Source: Bog-756 sp049521915
GTDB lineage: Bacteria > Actinomycetota > Acidimicrobiia > Acidimicrobiales > RAAP-2
Assembly (NCBI GenBank): GCA_049521915.1
Contig: JBEKOI010000120.1
Span: 1-11,231 of the forward strand
DNA: 11,231 bases
Direction: 5' to 3'
Shown: piece after piece, positions 5,768-11,231 of the stretch
Position numbering within the stretch: the stretch's first letter is position 1
Layout: the number at the start of each line of letters is the position of its first letter
Notes under the pieces: model-generated
Database searches by the model: none
The model's input: only the letters and a program-made list of their open reading frames with translations
Told to the model about the DNA's origin: nothing
Translations under genes and position numbers: made by a program

Positions 5768-6817
5768 ATGTTGCAAGATGCCATGTCGGACGCGTCTGCG
5801 GCCGGGGACGGCCCTGAAGGGTCGGGTGAGCGTCGTGGTGCCACGCATCCGGGCGATCCGGGTTCCTCCGGCACAACCCGCTCCGCCGGCACTCCGGATT
5901 CCTCCGGCACCATGCGTTGGAGCTCGGTGACCGTCGACGGCCACCGGGTCCGCTACGCGATGGTCGGGAGCGGCCCCGTCGCCCTGTTCATGCACGGATG
6001 GGGGCTGCGGCCCAATGCCTATCGGGGACCGGTCGAAGCCATGGCGTCAGCCGGGTGCCGGGTCTACGCCCCGTGCCTGCCCGGGTTCGGTGGGACCCGC
6101 GAGCTGGACCCCGAGCAGCGCACCTTCGCCGGCTACGCCCGATGGGTCGGCCACTTCCTGGACGCGGTGGACGAGCGTCAGGTGGCCCTGGTGGCCGGGC
6201 ACTCGTTCGGCGGAGGGGTCGCCACCGCCTTCGTCTACGCCCAACCCGGCCGGGCATCGGCCCTGTTGCTGGTCAACGCCATCGGCAGCCCGACCTGGGC
6301 CCTGTTCCCAAACGAGGTCCGGACCACGATGCAGCGGCCCGTCTGGGACTGGGGTCGCCATTTCGGGACCGATCTCCTGCACTCGCCACACGTCGTCCGG
6401 GTGCTCCCGACCCTGCTGGAGGACTTCATCCCCAACCTGCTGGGCAATCCCCTGGGCATGTTCCGGACCGGCGAGTTCATCCGGCGGGCCGACCTCGTCC
6501 GCGAAGTACGGGCCGTTGCCGAGCGCGGCATCCCGGTCAATGTGGCCTGGTCGGATCGCGATCGGCTGGTGTCCCGTTCGGCATTCGACGAGCTCCGGCA
6601 CGCCGCCGGTGTCGAAGGGGTGGTGATCGAGGGTGCCCACGCCTGGCTCATCGCCGATCCCTCGATCTTCAGGGAGCTGGTCATCAGTTCCCTGGTCGAC
6701 TCCGGCGTCCTCACTCCCCGGCTGGCGGGCGGCGCCACTCCCCGACTGGCGGGCGGCGCCGCTCCCCGACTGGCGGGCGGCGCCCCGATGCCGAGCCCGG
6801 CGGCCGGCGGCACCTGA
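5768..6817 (+). CDS. Alpha/beta hydrolase with Ser-Asp-His triad
   Basis: A 349-residue alpha/beta-hydrolase-fold protein. Seen: the oxyanion-hole motif HGWG (residues 76-79 approximately), the nucleophile elbow GHSFGG (nucleophile S146), an acid in WSDRDRLV (D263 or D265) and the catalytic histidine H291 in GAHAWL, in the correct order. The core (about residues 50-300) has the usual length. The N-terminal 50 residues are a Gly/Ser/Thr/Pro-rich spacer without a clear signal peptide. The C-terminus carries three TPRLAGGA-type octapeptides after the fold ends. ATG 5768 is chosen from the TACACT element just upstream; ATG 5783 is an alternative. The substrate cannot be predicted; an esterase, lipase-like or C-C hydrolase role is possible. 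The Nudix gene follows 39 nt later, but a hairpin and a separate -10 candidate suggest it may have its own promoter. Confidence 0.88.
   Translation: MLQDAMSDASAAGDGPEGSGERRGATHPGDPGSSGTTRSAGTPDSSGTMRWSSVTVDGHRVRYAMVGSGPVALFMHGWGLRPNAYRGPVEAMASAGCRVYAPCLPGFGGTRELDPEQRTFAGYARWVGHFLDAVDERQVALVAGHSFGGGVATAFVYAQPGRASALLLVNAIGSPTWALFPNEVRTTMQRPVWDWGRHFGTDLLHSPHVVRVLPTLLEDFIPNLLGNPLGMFRTGEFIRRADLVREVRAVAERGIPVNVAWSDRDRLVSRSAFDELRHAAGVEGVVIEGAHAWLIADPSIFRELVISSLVDSGVLTPRLAGGATPRLAGGAAPRLAGGAPMPSPAAGGT
6713..6784 (+). repeat. 24-bp tandem repeat, 3 copies, coding the hydrolase tail
   Basis: Three contiguous 24-bp units begin at 6713, 6737 and 6761. They differ from each other at one or two positions and encode TPRLAGGA, TPRLAGGA and APRLAGGA. 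The near identity at DNA level, silent sites included, points to recent duplication. Confidence 0.92.
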
Positions 6818-6833
6818 GCCGGGGGCGCCCGGC
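6818..6833 (+). terminator. Possible intrinsic terminator hairpin after the hydrolase gene
   Basis: GCCGGG (6818-6823) and CCCGGC (6828-6833) form a perfect 6-bp stem with a 4-nt GGCG loop, starting at the first base after the stop codon. There is no T-tract. It may end or weaken transcription before the Nudix gene. Confidence 0.4.
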
Positions 6834-6844
6834 CGGTCGGACGG

Positions 6845-6850
6845 TAGCCT
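6845..6850 (+). promoter_or_regulatory. Possible -10 element (TAGCCT) for the Nudix gene
   Basis: TAGCCT fits TAnnnT and ends 6 nt before the ATG at 6857. A leaderless transcript would explain the missing Shine-Dalgarno. No -35 is evident. Confidence 0.3.
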
Positions 6851-6856
6851 GAGCCG

Positions 6857-7768
6857 ATGAGCGTGACCCTCCGTGATGCCGCCACGGTGATGCTGATCCG
6901 TGATGCGGACGACGAGCGGGGACGCCCGGCGATCGAGGTCTGCATGCTCCGCCGCAACCTCGCCTCCGAGTTCGTGGCCGGTGCCTACGTGTTCCCCGGG
7001 GGGTCGGTGGATCCCGAGGACCGGGGGCCACGGGCCGAGGCGCTGTGCCAGGGACGGACCGACGCCGGGGCCAGCGCCGTCCTGGGCGTCCAATCGGGGG
7101 GTCTGGCCTTCTGGGTGGCGGCGCTGCGGGAGTGCTTCGAGGAGGCCGGCGTCCTGCTGGCCCGTTCCACCGGCGCCGGTCCCGACCGGGGCCGCCTGCT
7201 CGATACGACGGAGCCGGCCGTGGCCGGGCGGTTCGCCGAGCACCGGGACGCGGTCAACGGGCAACGCCGCGGACTCCTCGACGTCTGCGACCAGGAGGGT
7301 CTGGCCCTGGCCGTCGACGCGGTGCACTACGTGAGCCACTGGATCACCCCTGAGCTGGCCCCGCGGCGTTACGACACCCGGTTCTTCGTCGCCGCCGCGC
7401 CCCCGGGCCAGATAGCCAGCCACGACGACGGCGAGACCATCGCCAACATCTGGATCTGCCCGGGGGAGGCGCTGGCCCGGCAGGCGGCCGGTGAGATCGA
7501 GCTGCTGCCCCCGACCATCGCCAACTTGCGCAACCTCGAGGACTACCGCACGACGGACGAGGTGATGGAGTGGGCCAGCCAGGTCACCGAGGTGCCCACG
7601 GTGCTCCCTATCGTCCTCATCGAGGACGGCCACGTGCTCATCCTGCGGCCGGGCGACCCGGGCTACGAGGAGGCGCTGGCCGACCGGCTGGCCTCGGGGC
7701 CTGACGTCGACCCCGGCCTGGCCGAGGTGGCCCGGGCATTCTGGGAGCCGAAGGCGGGCACCGCCTGA
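6857..7768 (+). CDS. Nudix hydrolase, NUDT19-like with split Nudix box
   Basis: A 303-residue Nudix-fold hydrolase. Nudix enzymes cleave X-linked nucleoside diphosphates with a metal bound by the REUxEExGU helix. Seen: an N-terminal strand RDAATVMLIRD, then AYVFPGGSVDPED (about residues 43-55), a spacer of roughly 30 residues, and the helix ALRECFEEAGVLL (R91, E92, E95, E96, G98). The glycine start and the catalytic helix are thus separated by an insertion, as in the NUDT19/RP2p group, some of whose members hydrolyse CoA. The middle contains HYVSHWITPELAPRRYDTRFFVA, also typical of that group, and the C-terminus is extended with a VLPIVLIEDGHVLILRPGDPGYEE segment. ATG 6857 fits the start of the fold. 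The stop lies only 4 nt from the stop of the convergent mrp gene. The family is confident; CoA or a related ester as substrate is inference. Confidence 0.88.
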   Translation: MSVTLRDAATVMLIRDADDERGRPAIEVCMLRRNLASEFVAGAYVFPGGSVDPEDRGPRAEALCQGRTDAGASAVLGVQSGGLAFWVAALRECFEEAGVLLARSTGAGPDRGRLLDTTEPAVAGRFAEHRDAVNGQRRGLLDVCDQEGLALAVDAVHYVSHWITPELAPRRYDTRFFVAAAPPGQIASHDDGETIANIWICPGEALARQAAGEIELLPPTIANLRNLEDYRTTDEVMEWASQVTEVPTVLPIVLIEDGHVLILRPGDPGYEEALADRLASGPDVDPGLAEVARAFWEPKAGTA

Positions 7769-7772
7769 TACG

Positions 7773-9011
7773 TCAGGTGGGCGTTGCCTCCAGCGTGGGA
7801 GGCGCCTGGATGTCGCCGGACCCGTCTCGCACCGCGGCCTCCACCCGCTCGAGGAGACGCACGCTGCATCCCTCCATGGACACCACCGGGGCGATCGTGG
7901 TGATGACCGAGTCGGCGATGCGGTCGAACACCTCGGCCAGGGGTTGACCCACGTCCAGGGCCACCGGGGCGCCGGCATCGCCGCCGGCGGCCACCGACGG
8001 GTGCAGCGGTATCCGGCCGATCAGAGGGACGCCGACGTCGGCGGCCAGGCGGTCGCCGCCACCCGACCCGAACAGGGCGTAGGAGGTGCCGTGCTCGCAG
8101 GTGAAGTCGCTCATGTTCTCGATGACCCCCGCCACCCGGAGGTACCCCTTCCGGGCCATGTCCGCCGTCCGGGCCGCCACCTTCTGCGCCGCCACCGGGG
8201 GAGTGGTGACCACCACCACCTCGGTGCGGGGCAGCATGCGGGCCAGGCCCATCTGGATATCCCCCGTCCCCGGGGGCATGTCGATGAGCAGATAGTCGAG
8301 GTCACCCCAGTGGACGTCCTCGAGGAACTGCTGGACGGCGCGGTTGAGGATCAGCCCGCGCCACATGATGGCGCTGTCCTCGTCGGCCAGGAAGCCCATG
8401 GACAGGACCCGGAGGACCCCGTCGCCGACCCGCCGCTCGAGTGGGATCATCTTCTTGTCCCTGGCCTCGACCTCGCCCTGCATCCCGAGGAGGCGGGGGA
8501 CCGAGAACCCCCAGATGTCGGCGTCGAGGACCCCGACGGTGAGGCCGCGTCGGGCCAGCGCCACAGCCAGGTTGACCGTGACCGAGCTCTTGCCCACACC
8601 CCCCTTGCCCGAGGCGATGGCGATGATCCTGGCCGTGTCGGGGATGTCGGTGTCCGGCGCCGGGTCGCGGGCGGCCAGGCGGGCCTTTTCCATGACCTTC
8701 TTGCGTTGGCCGGCATCCATGACGCCCGTCCTGACCGAGACGACCTCCACCCCGGGGAGAGCGCCGACGTGGGTCTCGACGTCGCTCTGGATCTGGGTGC
8801 GCAGCGGGCAACCGGCCACGGTGAGGGCGACCTCCACCTCGACCACACCCCCCTCCCCGATGCCGACGGAGGTGACCATTCCCAGCTCGACGATGTCCGC
8901 ACCCAACTCGGGATCGATGACCCCGCGCAGCGCGGCGCGCACGCTCTCCTCGGTCGGTACCGGGCGTTCCACGGCCCCGTCGCCTGACGCTGTCGTGTCG
9001 GACCTGGTCAC
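7773..9011 (-). CDS. mrp: Mrp/ApbC-type iron-sulfur cluster carrier ATPase
   Basis: A 412-residue P-loop ATPase of the Mrp/NBP35 family that carries Fe-S clusters to target proteins. Residues about 21-100 form the MIP18/DUF59 domain, with IDPELGADIVELGMV and the conserved cysteine C68 in TVAGCPL. Then come the deviant Walker A SGKGGVGKSS (134-143), VLDADIWGFSVPRLLG (161-176) and the switch/Walker B IDMPPGTGDIQMG (243-255). The C-terminal cysteine pair used for bridging a cluster is not present as CxxC: ENMSDFTCEHG has only C305, and another single cysteine occurs at C382. The start is GTG at 9011, which has a TAGAAT element just upstream and leaves the DUF59 domain near the N-terminus; the frame stays open upstream to 9200 but would cross the promoter and erpA. 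It is divergent from erpA. Confidence 0.93.
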   Translation of the reverse strand: MTRSDTTASGDGAVERPVPTEESVRAALRGVIDPELGADIVELGMVTSVGIGEGGVVEVEVALTVAGCPLRTQIQSDVETHVGALPGVEVVSVRTGVMDAGQRKKVMEKARLAARDPAPDTDIPDTARIIAIASGKGGVGKSSVTVNLAVALARRGLTVGVLDADIWGFSVPRLLGMQGEVEARDKKMIPLERRVGDGVLRVLSMGFLADEDSAIMWRGLILNRAVQQFLEDVHWGDLDYLLIDMPPGTGDIQMGLARMLPRTEVVVVTTPPVAAQKVAARTADMARKGYLRVAGVIENMSDFTCEHGTSYALFGSGGGDRLAADVGVPLIGRIPLHPSVAAGGDAGAPVALDVGQPLAEVFDRIADSVITTIAPVVSMEGCSVRLLERVEAAVRDGSGDIQAPPTLEATPT

Positions 9012-9018
9012 TCGGGCA

Positions 9019-9024
9019 ATTCTA
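9019..9024 (-). promoter_or_regulatory. Probable -10 element (TAGAAT) for mrp, leaderless type
   Basis: TAGAAT on the minus strand matches five of six positions of TATAAT and ends 7 nt before the GTG at 9011. This is the spacing expected of a leaderless transcript and supports that start. No clear -35 is seen. Confidence 0.45.
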
Positions 9025-9079
9025 CCGGTCGGGCCGGGTCTGCCACCCACGCTGTGTACCACCTGGGACGCGACGCGGG

Positions 9080-9085
9080 TACGCT
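9080..9085 (+). promoter_or_regulatory. Possible -10 element (TACGCT) for erpA
   Basis: TACGCT fits TAnnnT and would start transcription near 9092, leaving about 32 nt of leader that includes the AGGAGG site. It lies in the 112-nt region shared with divergent mrp. A -35 is not recognisable. Confidence 0.3.
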
Positions 9086-9110
9086 TTGTCGAGGCAGCCG
9101 TATCGTATCC

Positions 9111-9116
9111 AGGAGG
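9111..9116 (+). promoter_or_regulatory. Strong Shine-Dalgarno of erpA
   Basis: AGGAGG lies 7 nt before the ATG at 9124. It is the best ribosome-binding site in the window and fixes the start over the second ATG at 9136. Confidence 0.75.
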
Positions 9117-9123
9117 AGCGCCG

Positions 9124-9489
9124 ATGAGTGGCACCATGCAGACCGTCAGCATCGGGAAGAAGCCCAGTCCGGTGACGCTGACCGACGTCGCCGCCTCCAA
9201 GGTCGCCGAGCTCCTGGCCCAGGAGGACGTCGAGGGACTCGCCCTCCGGGTGGCCGTGCGGCCGGGCGGTTGCTCGGGCTTCAGCTACGAGATGTTCTTC
9301 GACGCCGACACGGCCGAGGACGACATCATCCGCGAGTTCGGGACCGTCAAGGTGGTGGTCGACGCCACCAGTGCCGATCTGTTGAAGGGCTCGACCCTCG
9401 ACTACAGCGACGGGCTCCAGGGCGCCGGGTTCCACGTGACCAACCCCAACGCCTCTCGCACCTGCGGCTGCGGCTCCTCTTTCAGCTGA
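9124..9489 (+). CDS. erpA: ErpA/IscA/HesB-type iron-sulfur cluster insertion protein
   Basis: A 121-residue A-type Fe-S carrier. The three cluster ligands are all present: C50 in RPGGCSGFSYEM, and C114 and C116 in the C-terminal RTCGCGSSFS. The SPVTLTDVAASKVAELLAQE opening and the LKGSTLDYSDGLQGAGFHVTNPNA block are standard for the family. A-type proteins accept [2Fe-2S] or [4Fe-4S] clusters from the assembly scaffold and pass them to apo-enzymes. The context fits: divergent mrp on one side and, 11 nt after its stop, a two-cluster [2Fe-2S] oxidoreductase on the other, which may be a direct client. ErpA and IscA cannot be separated firmly by eye, so the symbol is the usual actinobacterial choice. 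Confidence 0.94.
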   Translation: MSGTMQTVSIGKKPSPVTLTDVAASKVAELLAQEDVEGLALRVAVRPGGCSGFSYEMFFDADTAEDDIIREFGTVKVVVDATSADLLKGSTLDYSDGLQGAGFHVTNPNASRTCGCGSSFS

Positions 9490-9500
9490 GTCGCTGAACC

Positions 9501-11159
9501 CTGATCCGGCTCCGTGTCGACGGCACCGACGTCGAGGTGGCAGACGACGGATCGACGCTCCTCGATGTCCTGCGTGACCAACTGGGGATCCACTCGGTAA
9601 AGGACGGCTGCAGCCCCCAAGGGCAGTGCGGATGCTGCACCGTCTGGGTGGACGGCGCCCCCCGGGCGGCGTGCGTCACGCCGGTCCGGCGGGTCCACGG
9701 CCGCCAGATCACGACGCTCGAGGGTCTGCCGGGCCCGGAGTCGGAGCGGTGGGTAGCCGCCCTGGTGGCAACCGGAGGCAGCCAGTGCGGCTTCTGCACG
9801 CCCGGCATCGTGATGAGGCTGGCCGCTCTCCGCCCGGCCCCGGCTCCGGGAGGACCGGGAGCCGACCGACCGGCCCCCCCGTCCGTGGAGCAGGTCGACC
9901 GGGCCCTGCTGGCCCACCTGTGTCGGTGTACCGGCTGGCAGACCATCGAAGAAGCCGCTGACCTGGTATCACGCGACCCACAGGTCCCGGGTGGGGAGGG
10001 ACCTGAGCGGCGCGACCTGCGCCTCGCCTCCGCCCGGGCCGCCCTCGAAGGGGGCGTCCTCCAGGAGGTCGGGCCGGGTACGGTCCTCGGTCGGGCCGGA
10101 TTCGCCGACGACACCTGTCCGGCCGGCGCCCTGACCGCGGTGCCCGACGGGGCCGGCGGCTACGCCGTGGCCGATTCGGTCGGAGCAGCCCGGGCCCTGG
10201 CCGGAAAGGTGCAGGGGCGAAGGAGCAGCCTGGCGCTGGACCACCCGGTCGCCCTGCCGCCGGGAGACTGGGATCTGACCCTGCGGACCACCTGGGTGGA
10301 ACCGGCGTACGTGGAGCCCGATGCGTCTTGGTGTGCACCGGGCGGCGAGCCGGCCTCGCCCGTCGGGAACGGGGGGGCGTTCGGGGGGAAGCTGCACTCG
10401 CCCGTGGGCACCGAGGCCCGGCGACTGGCTGACGGCAATGGCCGCCCGGTACGGGTCCTCTGGTCGCGTGAGGACGTGGTGCGGCTCGGCCCCAAACGTC
10501 CGCCGGTGGCCGCGGGCGTGGGCCCGGAGGGGACCGGGGTCCTGCGGGTCGGGGCCCCACCCGACGGGTTTTCCGGAGACGACTGGGAGTCCCTGGTGGC
10601 CGACGTGGGCGTGGTGGCCCCCGGCCTCGTCCTCGAAGCGGTCCCGCTCCACGGCCCGGCCATCTCGCTCGACCTCCGTGCCGCGGTGTGGGCCGAGGCC
10701 GCGGTGCTGGCCGCGTGTGCCCGGGTGGTGGGCGCGGGCGGCGGCAGACCGGTTCACGATGTGCCCGTCGAGATCACCACTCCCACCGGGGGGAGGGCCG
10801 TCGCACGCTGCCGACCCGACGACTCGATCGACGTCGTGGTCGACGCCGGCCCCGTTCTCGACCAGGTCGTACTGCGCTCCTACTGCATCGGCGCCGCCCA
10901 CCAGGCGCTCGGCTGGGTGGGCACCGAAGGCATCGCCGTGGACGCCGCCGGGGCCGTCCAGGACCTGACCATGCGGTCGTTCGGGATCCTGGCCGCCCGC
11001 GACATGCCCCCGGTGAGCGTGACGGTGCAACCGGACGGCGACGGTCCGGCAGTGAACGGTTCCGATGCGGTGTTCGCCGCGGTGGCCGCCGCCCGCTGGC
11101 TGGCCGACGGTCTCCCACCCCTGTGGCCGACCCAGCGCCCGACGGGCGGACCGGGGTAG
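9501..11159 (+). CDS. Xanthine-dehydrogenase-family fusion: [2Fe-2S] subunit plus shortened molybdopterin-subunit-like region
   Basis: A 552-residue protein if read from CTG 9501. Residues 1-90 form the plant-ferredoxin-like [2Fe-2S] domain (ligands in GCSPQGQCGCCTVWVDG: C37, C43, C45/C46, then C58), and residues 90-155 the four-helix [2Fe-2S] domain (GSQCGFCTPG and HLCRCTGW: C96, C99, C141, C143). The remaining 400 residues resemble dispersed pieces of a CoxL/XdhA large subunit: VEPAYVEPDA, GGAFGGK (about 291-297), RPVRVLWSRED, GPKRPPVAAG, LDQVVLRSYCIGAAHQALGW and a C-terminal MRSFGI...DMPP block. Large subunits are normally about 750-800 residues, so much of the molybdopterin-binding core is missing, and the usual GVGE with its catalytic Glu reads VNGSD here. 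There is no FAD domain. The start is uncertain: the fold needs strands encoded from 9504 (IRLRVDGTDVEV), but the first ordinary start is GTG 9537. It lies 11 nt after erpA, so it is probably co-transcribed. The enzymatic role is open. Confidence 0.82.
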   Translation: MIRLRVDGTDVEVADDGSTLLDVLRDQLGIHSVKDGCSPQGQCGCCTVWVDGAPRAACVTPVRRVHGRQITTLEGLPGPESERWVAALVATGGSQCGFCTPGIVMRLAALRPAPAPGGPGADRPAPPSVEQVDRALLAHLCRCTGWQTIEEAADLVSRDPQVPGGEGPERRDLRLASARAALEGGVLQEVGPGTVLGRAGFADDTCPAGALTAVPDGAGGYAVADSVGAARALAGKVQGRRSSLALDHPVALPPGDWDLTLRTTWVEPAYVEPDASWCAPGGEPASPVGNGGAFGGKLHSPVGTEARRLADGNGRPVRVLWSREDVVRLGPKRPPVAAGVGPEGTGVLRVGAPPDGFSGDDWESLVADVGVVAPGLVLEAVPLHGPAISLDLRAAVWAEAAVLAACARVVGAGGGRPVHDVPVEITTPTGGRAVARCRPDDSIDVVVDAGPVLDQVVLRSYCIGAAHQALGWVGTEGIAVDAAGAVQDLTMRSFGILAARDMPPVSVTVQPDGDGPAVNGSDAVFAAVAAARWLADGLPPLWPTQRPTGGPG

Positions 11160-11231
11160 GTGCCACTCCGCCGGATCCGCCATCCGCGTGCCCGCTCCCG
11201 CGACCGTGCCCGCTCCCGCGACCGCGACCGC
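11160..11231 (+). CDS. Possible start of another gene at the right edge (partial)
   Basis: GTG at 11160 follows the TAG stop of the oxidoreductase without any gap and opens 24 codons to the window edge (VPLRRIRHPRARSR...). The translation is arginine-rich and low in complexity, and half of it comes from a tandem repeat, so it may be spurious. An FAD subunit of the same oxidoreductase family would be a natural neighbour, but nothing in these codons shows that. Confidence 0.2.
   Translation, partial: MPLRRIRHPRARSRDRARSRDRDR
11187..11222. repeat. 18-bp tandem repeat, 2 copies, at the window edge
   Basis: CGTGCCCGCTCCCGCGAC occurs at 11187-11204 and again at 11205-11222, identical, followed by a partial CGCGACCGC. 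Six whole codons per unit would keep the frame (RARSRD) if the region is coding. The repeat may continue beyond the window. Confidence 0.85.

Noticed and set aside
6047..7978. 643-residue minus-strand open frame opposite the hydrolase and Nudix genes
   Set aside because: It is antisense to two well-supported genes, has shadow-type composition rich in Gly, Arg, Pro and His, and shows no family motif.
9012..9200. N-terminal extension of Mrp to 9200
   Set aside because: It would overlap erpA and its ribosome-binding site on the other strand. GTG 9011 has a TAGAAT element at leaderless spacing and leaves a normal DUF59 start.
9969..11183. 404-residue minus-strand open frame opposite the oxidoreductase fusion
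   Set aside because: Composition is typical of an antisense shadow, while the plus-strand frame carries eight cluster cysteines and family motifs.

Overview
The window looks like a chromosomal segment from a high-GC actinobacterium. A WhiB-like (Wbl) regulator, a family found almost only in Actinobacteria and their phages, sits next to a pair of ArsA/Get3-like ATPases. GC-rich codon use, frequent GTG starts and several leaderless-type promoters agree with this. The mix of DUF929 thioredoxin-like proteins, a VKOR and an Mrp/ErpA pair would fit an uncultured Acidimicrobiia-like lineage, but that placement is inference. I see no tRNA, rRNA, CRISPR array, transposase or phage gene, and no gene-free stretch longer than 300 bases.

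Layout. (1) 1-2490, minus strand: a tight cluster of two ArsA/Get3-like ATPases (overlapping by 4 nt) followed by the start of a response-regulator receiver protein cut by the window edge. (2) 2718-2975, plus strand: a short wbl gene, divergent from the ATPases across a 227-nt intergenic region with a plausible sigma-70-type promoter. (3) 3007-5605, minus strand: the most interesting block, three genes in the transcription order DUF929 protein, VKOR, DUF929 protein, with 24-28 nt gaps. It reads as a self-contained extracytoplasmic disulfide-forming system: a quinone-linked VKOR oxidase and two single-pass membrane-anchored thioredoxin-like proteins with CPFC and CPYC motifs. (4) 5768-7768, plus strand: an alpha/beta hydrolase with an intact Ser-Asp-His triad and a repeat-derived tail, then a NUDT19-type Nudix hydrolase with a split Nudix box. 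(5) 7773-9489: two iron-sulfur assembly genes, mrp (minus) and erpA (plus), transcribed divergently from a 112-nt region. (6) 9501-11159, plus strand: a xanthine-dehydrogenase-family fusion that joins a complete two-cluster [2Fe-2S] module to a shortened molybdopterin-subunit-like module, beginning 11 nt after erpA. Another reading frame may begin immediately after it, at the window edge.

How the parts fit. Several products handle thiols or iron-sulfur clusters: Wbl (a 4-cysteine cluster-binding regulator), VKOR with its DUF929 partners, Mrp, ErpA, and the [2Fe-2S] oxidoreductase that follows erpA and could be its client. Whether these blocks are co-regulated cannot be read from the sequence.
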